NCBI RefSeq assembly: GCF_030116705.1
Contig: NZ_JAOTIK010000004.1
Location: 57,570-121,569 of the forward strand
Source: Streptomyces sp. ML-6
Lineage (GTDB): Bacteria > Actinomycetota > Actinomycetes > Streptomycetales > Streptomycetaceae
Direction of reading: 5' to 3'
Length of the DNA stretch: 64,000 nt
Positions within the stretch are counted from its first letter, which is position 1; each line of letters starts with the position of its first letter. The translations under genes were made by a program, and so were the position numbers. Of the stretch, positions 25,132 through 34,600 are shown in pieces. The notes beneath the pieces were generated by a model, which was not told the origin of the DNA, did not search any database, and was given only the letters and a program-made list of their open reading frames with translations.

Positions 25132-26136
25132 GTGGTCACGCTCACCCATGCCCGGGTCCGGCTCAGGGACACCGGAGGCGGGGGGAATCCGCCCCGATTA
25201 CACGGCCCCCTCGCCCGGTGCGCGGCGGCCATGGCCCTGCTCGCGGTCGTCGCCGCGGGCGGTCTGCTCCTGGACGAACGCACCGTGCTGGGTGAGGGGG
25301 TGTGGCTCAAGCCCCTGAAGTTCGCGGTGTCCTTCGGCCTGTATGCGATCACTCTGGCGTGGATGATCGGTCTGATGGAGCGCCGGCAACGTGCCCTGCG
25401 GCGGATCGGCACGCTTCTGGTGGTGCTGTTCATCGTGCCGGAGATGTCGGTCATCACGTTCCAGGCCGTGCGGGGCGAGCGCAGTCATTTCAATGTGTCG
25501 TCCGCGTTCGACGACGTGCTGGTCAAGGCGATGGGCGGGGCGGCGTACGCCGGCTGGGCCATGACGCTGCTGCTGGGGGTGCTGCTGCTGTGGCAGCGCC
25601 GGGTGGACCGGCCGATGGCCTGGGCCCTTCCGCTGGGGCTGTTCGTGTCCCTGGCGGGGATGTCGGTCGGGTATCTGATGACCACTCCCACGGCCGCGCA
25701 GCAGCGGGCCCTGGACGCCGGGCAGGATCCGCCCGTGCTGGGCGCGCACGGGGTCGGGGTGGCGGACGGGGGTCCGGGGCTGCCGCTGACCGGCTGGGCG
25801 GTGGGCGGCGGTGATCTGCGGGTGGCGCACTTCGTGGGCCTGCACGCGCTGCAGCTGCTGCCTCTGGTGGCCGTGGGGCTGGGGATGCTCGCGGTGCGGG
25901 TGCCGTTGCTGCGGGGCCAGGGTACGCGCACGGCCCTGGTCATCATCTGCGGGGCGGGGCATGCCGCTCTGAGTGCTCTGCTGCTGTGGCAGGCGCGGCG
26001 GGGGCAGGCGCTGCTGGAGCCCGACCGGGCCACGCTCGTGGCCGGTGCCTGTGTGGCCGGTGCGGTCGTGGCGGCGGCGGGTGCGGTGCTGGTGGCGGCG
26101 GCGTGCCGTGCGGGGCGGGCCTCGCCGGACAGGTGA
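25132..26136 (+). CDS. Multi-pass membrane protein of unknown function
   Basis: A 334-residue protein with about eight hydrophobic segments: CAAAMALLAVVAAGGLLL, VSFGLYAITLAWMIGLME, IGTLLVVLFIVPEMSVITF, GWAMTLLLGVLLLW, WALPLGLFVSLAGMSVGYLM, ALQLLPLVAVGLGMLAV, TALVIICGAGHAALSALLL and a last one near the C-terminus. The HFVGLHALQ motif and the conserved-looking LGAHGVG loop resemble unassigned actinomycete membrane proteins. No transporter signature was recognised. The GTG start at 25132 follows GAAGGAG; the earlier ATG at 25081 lies in the leader. It stands alone, divergent from the ebo operon and convergent with the NRPS operon end. Confidence 0.75.
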   Translation: MVTLTHARVRLRDTGGGGNPPRLHGPLARCAAAMALLAVVAAGGLLLDERTVLGEGVWLKPLKFAVSFGLYAITLAWMIGLMERRQRALRRIGTLLVVLFIVPEMSVITFQAVRGERSHFNVSSAFDDVLVKAMGGAAYAGWAMTLLLGVLLLWQRRVDRPMAWALPLGLFVSLAGMSVGYLMTTPTAAQQRALDAGQDPPVLGAHGVGVADGGPGLPLTGWAVGGGDLRVAHFVGLHALQLLPLVAVGLGMLAVRVPLLRGQGTRTALVIICGAGHAALSALLLWQARRGQALLEPDRATLVAGACVAGAVVAAAGAVLVAAACRAGRASPDR

Positions 26137-26151
26137 GGTGCGCGCAAGGGT

Positions 26152-26191
26152 GCTTGCAGGGGCCGTCGCGGCTGCGGCGGCCCCTGCGGGC
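26152..26191. terminator. Convergent hairpin terminator
   Basis: A stem of about 17 bp (one G-T wobble) with a four-base loop, centred at 26171, between the membrane protein and the convergent MFS gene. Confidence 0.6.
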
Positions 26192-26242
26192 CTGGGTGCA
26201 AGGCGGTGTGGTGCCGGGGCCTGCCCCGGGGGGTGTTGTGGT

Positions 26243-27685
26243 TCAGCGGGCCGGGGCGAAGGGGCCCCGGCGCAGGGCCGGGGAGAGCAGGGCGGCCAGG
26301 GCGGTCGCGGCCATCGCGAGGCTGAGGGCCAGGATGGTGCGGGTGGGGCCCATGCCTTCCAGGGCGAAGCCGGCCGCGACGGGGCCGGCGGCCATCGCGC
26401 CGCCGCCGACCAGCATGGCCAGGGAGTTGGCCCGGCCCCGCATGCGGTCCGGGGCGATCCGTACGAGGTAGACCCCGCCGGCCACGTTGAACACGCCGCC
26501 CACGTAGCCGCTCAGGGCGAAGATCGCGCCCAGGGCGTAGGGGTCGCGGAGCACGGCGACGGGCACCATCAGCAGGGCCCAGGCAGCCAGTCCGCCGATG
26601 ACCAGGGCGCGCATCGACAGGCGCTCGGTCCACTTGCCGCCGCTCAGGGCTCCGGCCAGGCCGCCGGCGCCGCTGAGCGAGAGCACGACGCCCGCCTGGA
26701 ACTCGGTGCCGCCCGCCGACTGGATGCCGGACATCACGGCCAGGTTGAGGCCCTGGAAGAGGAGGTTGGAGACGGCGATGGCGGCCATCACGGCCCGCAG
26801 GAAGTGCTGGCGCCACATCCAGGCCAGCCCGGCGCGGACCTCGGCGGCCAGGGCGGTTTCCCGGGTGCCCCGGCGTTCCTGCTGGAGTTTTCCGCGTACC
26901 TTGAACAGACAGGCGGTGGAGGCGAGTTGGCCCAGGGCCGCGGCGGCGAACGGCAGGGCCGTGCCGAGGGTGACCAGGGCGCTGCCCAGGGGCTGGCCGG
27001 TGATGGCGGCCGCCCGGGTGCGGGCCTCGTTGCCGGTCATGGCGGCGCCGATCTGCCCGGGCGGCACCACGGCGGGCACGGCGGCCCGTTCGGCCAGCTG
27101 GAACAGGACGCCCAGGGTGCCCTCGGCGAACGCGGCGGCCAGCAGCGCCCACAGCCAGATGTGCCCGCTCAGCAGGAGCGCCGCGACCGCGCCGGTGACC
27201 ACCGCCTGTCCCAGTCCGGCCGCCAGCAGGATGCGCCGCCGGTCCCAGCGGTCGACGAGGGCGCCCGCGGGCAGTTGCACCACCAGCTGCGGGAGCAGCA
27301 GCGCGGTGCCGACGAGTCCGGCGTCGGCGGGCGAGGCGGTCGCCCACAGGACGGCGAGCGGGTAGGCGACGGCGGTGGCGCGGCCGGCGAGCAGCGAGAG
27401 GCCGGCGCCGCCCCACAGCAGGCGGTAGTCGCGGTTGCGGCGCAGCGGTGCGGGCGGGGGTGCCGCGGCCTTCCCGGCCCCTCCCCCGGCCCCGGCTCCT
27501 CCCCCGGCTTCTCCCCCGGTCTCTTCCCCGGTCCTGTTGCCGTGCGGGGCGGGCTGCGGCTGTGCGGTCGGGCGGTGGTCCTGCCCCGGTCCGGGGCCGG
27601 GTGCGGGGCCGGGTGCGGGGCCGGGTGCGGGGCCGGGTGCGGGGCCGGGTGCGGGGCCGGTGGTGGTGTCGGTCGGGGGTTTCAT
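26243..27685 (-). CDS. MFS exporter with low-complexity N-terminal extension
   Basis: A 480-residue major facilitator protein. The first about 75 residues are a (PAPG)n and Gly/Glu-rich extension encoded by 12-bp tandem repeats (27596-27660). The transporter proper begins RRNRDYRLLWGGAGLSLL, with the motif-A-like loop ALVDRWDRRRILLAAGL near residue 135 and about twelve membrane segments. It is of the MFS_3/enterobactin-exporter-like type often found in NRPS clusters, so it probably exports the peptide. The ATG at 27685 overlaps the carbamoyltransferase stop (ATGA). It is the last gene of the mbtH-NRPS operon. Confidence 0.88.
   Translation of the reverse strand: MKPPTDTTTGPAPGPAPGPAPGPAPGPAPGPGPGQDHRPTAQPQPAPHGNRTGEETGGEAGGGAGAGGGAGKAAAPPPAPLRRNRDYRLLWGGAGLSLLAGRATAVAYPLAVLWATASPADAGLVGTALLLPQLVVQLPAGALVDRWDRRRILLAAGLGQAVVTGAVAALLLSGHIWLWALLAAAFAEGTLGVLFQLAERAAVPAVVPPGQIGAAMTGNEARTRAAAITGQPLGSALVTLGTALPFAAAALGQLASTACLFKVRGKLQQERRGTRETALAAEVRAGLAWMWRQHFLRAVMAAIAVSNLLFQGLNLAVMSGIQSAGGTEFQAGVVLSLSGAGGLAGALSGGKWTERLSMRALVIGGLAAWALLMVPVAVLRDPYALGAIFALSGYVGGVFNVAGGVYLVRIAPDRMRGRANSLAMLVGGGAMAAGPVAAGFALEGMGPTRTILALSLAMAATALAALLSPALRRGPFAPAR
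27596..27660 (-). repeat. 12-bp tandem repeat encoding (PAPG)n
   Basis: Five consecutive copies of the unit GGGGCCGGGTGC encode the Pro-Ala-Pro-Gly run at the start of the MFS exporter. Confidence 0.8.
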
Positions 27686-28653
27686 CGTGCGGCCGCCAGG
27701 GTGCGGTCGGGGGCCGGTGCGGGTTCCTTTGCGGTGGCGGGGGTGCGGACGAACTCCAGTACCGCCATTGCGCTGTGCATCTTGTTGGTGGCCTGGGCGA
27801 AGGCGATGCTGTGCGGTCCGTCCAGTACCTCGGCCGTCACCTCCTCGCCCCGGTGGGCGGGCAGGTCGTGCATGAACACGGCGCCGGGGCTGGTCTCCCA
27901 CAGGGCGGGGGTGACCTGGAAGGGGGCGAAGGCGTGGCGCCAGCCGGGGTCGGGTTTGCTGGTGCCGGTGGTCTGCCAGCGGGTCGTGTAGATCACGTCG
28001 TGGCCGCCGGTCGGTTCGTCCATGTCGTGCCGCTCGACCAGGGTGGCGCCGGTGCGGGCGGCGCGGGCGCGGGCCCGGTGGGCGACCGTCTCGCTCAGGC
28101 CGTAGCCGGGCGGGGTGCGGATCTCCAGGCGGACGCCGGGGAAGCGGGTCAGGGCGAGGGCGAGGGCCGCGGCGGTGTTGTTTCCCTCGCCCGCGTACAG
28201 GATGCGCAGGCCCTCGAGGCGGCCGAAGTGGCGCAGCAGGGTGGTGAGGTCGGTGAGGGCCTGGGTGGGGTGTTCCTCGGCGGTCATGGCGTTGACCACG
28301 GACATGGTGTTCTGCCGTGCCCAGGCGCGCAGTTCGGCTTCCGGTCCGGCGGTGCGGGCGACCAGGACGTCGAGCATGCCGGACAGCACGCGGCCGGTGT
28401 CCTCGGTGGTCTCGCCGGTGTTGAGCTGGAGGTCGCCGGGGCCGTAGGCGATGAGGGAGCCGCCCAGGCGCAGGGCTCCGGAGGAGAAGGCGGTACGGGT
28501 GCGGGTGGAGGTCTTGGCGAAGTAGATGCCGACCACCTGGCCGTCCAGTGGTGCGGGGCGCCGGGCGGAGCCGGCGGAGAATTCGGCGCCGCGGTGCACG
28601 ATCCGTCGCAGTTGCGCGTCGGTGAGGTCGTCGATGGAGATCAGATGGCGCAT
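27682..28653 (-). CDS. Ornithine-carbamoyltransferase-like enzyme (VioL-type candidate)
   Basis: A 323-residue aspartate/ornithine carbamoyltransferase homologue. The carbamoyl-phosphate site is intact: KTSTRTRTAF near residues 51-60 and EEHPTQALTD near 130. A GEGNNTAAALALAL domain-2 segment follows. The amino-acid side differs from housekeeping OTCase: the usual SMG-type loop is replaced by DLPAHRGEEVTAE. In viomycin biosynthesis an OTCase homologue (VioL) carbamoylates 2,3-diaminopropionate to beta-ureidoalanine. With SbnA and SbnB genes present here, the same reaction is the leading hypothesis; citrulline formation is the alternative. It starts four bases after the NRPS stop codon. Confidence 0.85.
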   Translation of the reverse strand: MRHLISIDDLTDAQLRRIVHRGAEFSAGSARRPAPLDGQVVGIYFAKTSTRTRTAFSSGALRLGGSLIAYGPGDLQLNTGETTEDTGRVLSGMLDVLVARTAGPEAELRAWARQNTMSVVNAMTAEEHPTQALTDLTTLLRHFGRLEGLRILYAGEGNNTAAALALALTRFPGVRLEIRTPPGYGLSETVAHRARARAARTGATLVERHDMDEPTGGHDVIYTTRWQTTGTSKPDPGWRHAFAPFQVTPALWETSPGAVFMHDLPAHRGEEVTAEVLDGPHSIAFAQATNKMHSAMAVLEFVRTPATAKEPAPAPDRTLAAAR

Positions 28654-28657
28654 GGGT

Positions 28658-31600
28658 TCAGCCTTCCTGGGCCGGGTCGTGGGCCGTGCGGACGTCGAGT
28701 GCGGCGGCCAGGTGTTCCACGGTGTGGTGGCGCAGTGCCGTCGCGAGGTCGAGCGGGAGGCCGGCCCTGCGGGCGGCGAGCAGCAGGGGCGGTACGAGCA
28801 GGGAGTCGCCGCCCAGGTCCCTGAAGTCGTCGTGCATGCCGACCTGTTCGAGGCCCAGGACCTGGGCCCAGACGGCGGCGAGGCGGCGTTCGGTGTCGGT
28901 GCGCGGTGCCTGGTAGGGGGCGGGGGCGGCGGTGGCGGTGCGGGCCGCCGGGGCGGACCTGTCGCGTTTGCCGTTGGCGCCGAGCGGGAGGGCGGGCAGG
29001 GCGGTGACGGTGGCCGGGATGGCGGCGGCGGGCAGGACGGCGCGCAGTCTCTCGCGCAGGGCGGGCACCAGGACGGTGTGTCCCGGGGCGGGGACGACCC
29101 AGGCGGCCAGGCGTTTGCCTCCGTCGGCGGCGGTGACGGCGGTGACGAGGGCTTCGCTCACCGAGGGGTCGGCGGCGAGTGCCGCCTCGGCCTCGCCGGG
29201 TTCGACGCGGTGTCCGCGGATCTTGACCTGGTGGTCGGTGCGGCCGAGGAATTCCAGGGCGCCGCCGGGCAGGCGGCGGGCCAGGTCCCCGGTGCGGTAG
29301 AGGCGGGTGCCGGGCAGTCCCCAGGGGTCGGGCAGGAAGGCTGCGGCGGTCAGGTCGGGGCGGCCGGCGTAGCCGCGGGCCAGGCCGTCGCCGCCGATCC
29401 ACACCTCGCCGGCGGTGCCGTCGGGGACCGGTCGCAGGGTGGTGTCCAGGAGGCGCAGGGTGGTGCCGGGGAGGGGGGAGCCGAGGGCCACGAGGGTGCG
29501 GGGGTGGCGGGGTCGTTCGGGGGCGTGCAGGGTGTCGGCGTGCTGGAGTCCGGCCGGCAGGCCGGAGGGGGGTGCGGCGGGGCCGGGGGCCGGGGGCCGG
29601 GGGCGGTGGCGGTGGCGGGGCAGGACGCGCAGGGCGGTGGCGGCGACGGTGGTCTCGGTGGGGCCGTACTCGGCGGCCAGGGCCATGCCGCCGGGCCGGA
29701 TGCGGGCGGCGACGCGGTCGGCCTGGGCGGTGGGGTAGGCGTCGCCCGCGCAGACGGCGAGGGCGGCCAGTCCTGCGAGTTCGGTGTCGGTCAGCTGTGT
29801 TTCCAGCAGGGCCAGGTGGCCGGGGGTGAGTCCGACGAAGGAGTAGGGGGCGCCCTTGAGGAGTTCGGTGCCGAACTCTTCGGGCCGGTAGGTCTGCGGG
29901 AGCAGGCGCACGGTCTGGCCGGTCATCAGGGGGGCGTACAGGGCGGGGATGCCGAGGTCGAAGGCGGCGGAGGTGAACCAGGGGGCGCCGCCGGTGCCGG
30001 CTGCGGCGTACTGCTCGACGGCCCAGTGCAGGTAGTGGGCGAGCGAGCGGTGGCTGATCTCGACGCCCTTGGGGGTGCCGGTGGAGCCGGAGGTGTGCAG
30101 GACGTAGGCGAGCCGGTCCGGGTCGTGGGCGGGGGCCGTCCTGCGGGTGGGGGTGGGGGCGGGTTGGGGGGTGGGGTCGAGTTCTTCGGTGATCAGGAGG
30201 GGGGTGTTGCCCAGGCGGGGGGCGTGGCGGTGTTCGGTGACGGCGAGGGTGAAGCCGGTGGCGGCGATGCGGGTGTCGGGGGTGCAGGGGTCCAGGGGGA
30301 TCTGGGCGGCGCCGGTCTTCCAGATGCCCAGGAGTGCGGCCACCAGGTCGAAGCCGCGGTCCAGGAGGACGGCGACGCGGGTTTCGGGGCCGGCGCCCAG
30401 GGTGCGCAGGTGGCGGGCGACGGTTTCGGCGCGGGCGTCGAGTGCGGCGTAGGAGAGGGTGGCGGTGCCTGCGGAGAGGGCGGGGGCGTTCGGGGTGCGG
30501 GCGGCCTGGGTCTCGAAGGCGGTGAGGACGTCGGTGGGGGTGTGGGAGTGCGGCAGGGCGGGTGCGGTCAGGGCGGCGTGTTCGTGGGCGTCGGGGTAGG
30601 CGTGGCGGGCGTCGCCGTCGGCGCCGGTGCGGGCCATGTCGGTGAGGACGGCGGTGTAGAGGGCGGCGAGGCGTTTGGCGCGGCCGCGGGAGAGGGTGCG
30701 GGTGCGGGAGGCGAGGGAGAGGTGGCCGCGCACGGGGGTGCCGACGACGAGGCGGAATTCGTTGGGGCTGTCGTCGCGGCTGGCCATGATGTCGATGAGT
30801 TCGGTGTCGACCTGGTGGAAGTCGAGGTAGTGGAAGAGGACGTCGATGAGGTGGGATTCGCCGCCGGGGGTGCGCATGGCGGGCATGGGGTAGCGGCGGT
30901 GGGGCCACAGTTCGACTTCGCGGGCGAAGACCTGCTGGGCGAGTTGGCCCCAGGTGGTGGCGGTGCGTTCGTAGGGGAAGGGCACCGAGTTGAGGTACAT
31001 GCCGGAGACGCGTTCGGCTCCTGCCTGTTCGGGGCGGGCGTCGGCGACCATGCCGCCGCGGAAGCGTTCGGCGCGGGTGAGCAGGGACAGGACCTTGCTG
31101 TGGGCGGCGTGCAGGACGCTCTTGTAGGGGACTTCGGCGGCGGTGGCCAGGGTGCGCAGGCCGGGTTCGAGGGTGGTGAGGGGGATGTCGATGCGGTAGC
31201 GTTCGTCGGTTTCGTCGTCGTCCTGCCATCCGGCGGGGACGGTGAAGCGTTCGTGGGTGTCGACGATGTGGCGCCAGTGGTCGCGGTCGGCCGGGTCGTC
31301 CAGGGAGCGCAGTTCGCCGGCGATGAAGTCGGCGTAGCGGACGGCGGGCAGGGGCGGGGCGGGGTCGGGGCGGTTGCCGGAGCGCAGGGCGCGGTAGGCG
31401 CGGAGCATCTCCATGAGCTGGGAGTGGTAGCTCCAGCCTTCGATGACGGGGTGGCATTCGGTGATGGACAGCCACCAGCTCTCGTCGTCCAGGAGGTGGA
31501 CGGCCATGCGCATGAGCGGTGGGCGGGTGAGGTCGAAGAGCTGTTGGCGGTCGCGGTCGGCGAATTCCCACAGGGTCTGGGTGCGTTGCTCGGCGGGCAG

Positions 31601-34600
31601 GTGGCGCAGGTCGTCGAAGAGGCAGGGCATGCGGGCGGCGGCGTGGACGAGCTGGAGGGGGCGGGAGTGGCCGTCCAGGGCGAAGGAGGTGCGCATGACC
31701 TCGTGGCGTTCGACGATCAGGTCGGCGGCCTGCTGGAAGGCGTCGGGGTCGAAGGGGAGGTGGTCGCGGATCCGGAAGGAGGTGATGTTGTGGTAGCGGT
31801 TCTCGGTGCTGCGGCCGTACATCTCGACGAGCATTCCGGCCTGGGTGAGGGAGAGGGGGTAGGCGTCGGTGACGTCGGCGGGCAGGGCGGCCCGGTCCTT
31901 TTCGTCGATGAGGGCGAAGCGGGCGACGGGGGCGTGCGGTGCGGGGGTTTCGCCGTGGCCGTGGCCGTGGCCCAGGGTGTCGCCGAGGGCGGTGCGCAGG
32001 CGGGCGACGGTGCGGTGGGCGAAGATGTCGCGGACGGTGGTTTCCCAGCCGGCTTCGCGCAGGGCGCCGACGAGGGTGACGGCGCGGATGGAGTCGCCGC
32101 CGAGTTCGAAGAAGCTGTCGTGGATGCCGACGGTGTCGCGGCCCAGGACGGTGGCCCAGATCCTGGTGAGGGTGTGTTCGGTGGTGTCGCGGGGGGCGGT
32201 GTAGGCGCCGACGGCGGTGGCGGTGCGGCCGGGGGCGGGCAGGGCGGCCCGGTCGAGTTTGCCGTTGGGGGTCAGGGGCAGGGCGTCGAGGGTGAGGTAG
32301 GCGGCGGGCACCATGTACGGGGGGAGGGTCTCGCCGGCGCGGGCGCGCAGTGCGGCGGGGGTGAGGTCGGCGGGGTCGGCGTCCTGGGCGGGGACGAGGT
32401 AGGCGACCAGTTCCCTGGCGCCGGGGGTGTCCTCGCGGACCAGGACGACGGCTTCGGCGACGGCTTCGTGGGCGGTGAGGACGGTTTCGATCTCGCCGGG
32501 TTCGATGCGGTAGCCGCGGAGTTTGACCTGGTGGTCGGCGCGGGTGACGAAGTCGAGGTTGCCGTCGGGCAGGACGCGGGCGATGTCGCCGGTGCGGTAG
32601 AGGCGGGTGCCGGGTTCGCCGTAGGGGTCGGGGACGAAGCGTTCGGCGGTCAGGTCGGGGCGGCCGGCGTAGCCGCGGGCCAGGCCGGTGCCGCCGATCC
32701 ACACCTCGCCGGGCACGCCGATGGGCAGGGGGCCCAGGTGTTCGTCCAGGACATACATGGTGGTGTTGGGGATGGCGCGGCCGATGGGGACGAGTTCGGT
32801 GGTGAGGGGGGTGTCGAGGAAGTAGGCGGAGTTGCCGACGGTGATCTCGGTGGGGCCGTACTCGGCGGCCAGGCGGGTGCCGTGGGGGCCTGCCGAGGTG
32901 GTCCAGCGTTCGGCGAGGCGGGTGGTGAAGGAGTCGCCGGCGGCGATGACGAGGCCGGCCAGGTTCTTGATCTGGTCGTCGGTCAGCTGCTGCTGGAGCA
33001 GGTCGAGGTGGCCGGGGGTGAGTTTGATGAAGGAGTACGGGGCGCCGCGGGCGAGCAGGGTGCCGAGGTCGGCGGTGTCGAGGTCCTGTGGGAGCAGGTC
33101 GACGTGGCGGCCGGTCATCAGCGGTGCGTACAGGTCGGGTACGCCGAGGTCGAAGGCGATCGAGGAGAACAGCGGGGCGCCGCCGGGGTTGGCGTGGGTG
33201 TAGGCCTGGACGGTCCAGCCGAGGTAGTTGGCCAGGCCGCGGTGGGTGACCAGGACGCCCTTGGGGCGGCCGGTGGAGCCGGAGGTGTGGATGACGTAGG
33301 CGAGGGTGTCGAGGTCGTGGGTGGTGGGCAGGGCGGCGGTGGCGGTGGTGCGGGCGGCCTGTTCGGCGGGGTCGTCGGTGACCAGGACGAGGGGGCGGTC
33401 CTGCCCGGCGGGGGTGCGGGTTCCCTCCCCGGTGGGGCGGTCTTCGCCGCCGTCGGGGGTGGTGAAGCGGTGGGCGTGGCGGGTCTGGGTGAGGACGGTG
33501 CGGGTGCGGGTGGTGGCCAGTATGTGGCCGATGCGCTCGTCGGGGCAGCCGGGGTCGATGGGTACGTAGGCGGCGCCGGCGCGCCAGATGCCGAGGAGGG
33601 CGGCGATCAGCTGCGGTGAGCGGTCCAGGAGGACGGCGACGGTGTCCTCGGGGCCGATGCCGAGTGCGGCCAGGCGGCGGGCGTGGTGTTCGGATTCCTC
33701 GGCGAGCCGGCGGTAGGTGCAGGTGGTGTTGTCGTGGCGCAGGGCGGTGGCGTCGGGGGTGGCGGCGGCCTGTTCCAGGATGGTGTGCAGGACGGGGCGC
33801 AGGGTGGTGGGGTCGAGGGGGTGGCCGGTGCCCGGGGGGGTGGCCGGGCCGTTCAGGAGCAGGGCGCGTTCCTGGGGGCCGATCGGGTCGAGGGCGTGCA
33901 GGGGGGTGTCGGGGGCGGTGGCGATCTGGGTGAGGAGGCGGGTGTAGTGGCCGGCGATGCGGGCGGCGGTGGCCGGGTCGAAGAGGGCGGTGGCGTATTC
34001 GAGGCTGCCGTGCAGGGTGTTGTCGGGGCGTTCGGCCAGGTGCAGGGTGAGGTCGAAGCGGGCGATGGTGCCGGTGGCGGGGACGGGTTGGGCGGTGAGG
34101 CCGGGCAGGTCGGGGGTGTTGGTTCCCTCGTCGGTGGCGAGGTCGAACATGACCTGGAAGAGGGGGGTGGTGGACAGGTCGCGTTCGGGTTCCAGTTCGT
34201 CGGCGATGCGGTCGAAGGGGGTGTCCTGGTGGTCGAAGGCGTCCAGGACGGTGGTGCGGTTGGCGGCCAGGACGTCGCGGAAGGTGGGGTCGGTGCCCCA
34301 GCGGGCCCGCAGGACCAGGGTGTTGTACGCGTATCCGGCCATGCGGTGCAGTTCGGGGCGGGTGCGTGCGGAGACGGCGGTGCCGACGGCGATGTCCCGT
34401 TTGCCGGTGTAGCGGCCGAGCAGGGTCTGGTAGGCGGTGAGCAGGACCATGAAGAGGGTGGCGTCGTTGTCGCGGGCGAGGGTGCGCAGTTTTTCGGTGG
34501 TGGCGGCGGGGATGTCGAAGCCGTGGGTGGCGCCGTCCCAGGTGCGTACGGCGGGGCGGGGCCGGTCGGTGGGCAGGGCGAGCGGCTGGGTTCCGGCGAG

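Noticed and set aside
28526..33619. Very long plus-strand open frame (1697 codons) opposite the NRPS
   Set aside because: Gly/Val/Ala-rich low-complexity translation antisense to clear NRPS domains; a product of high GC and codon bias, as is the 35311-38712 frame.
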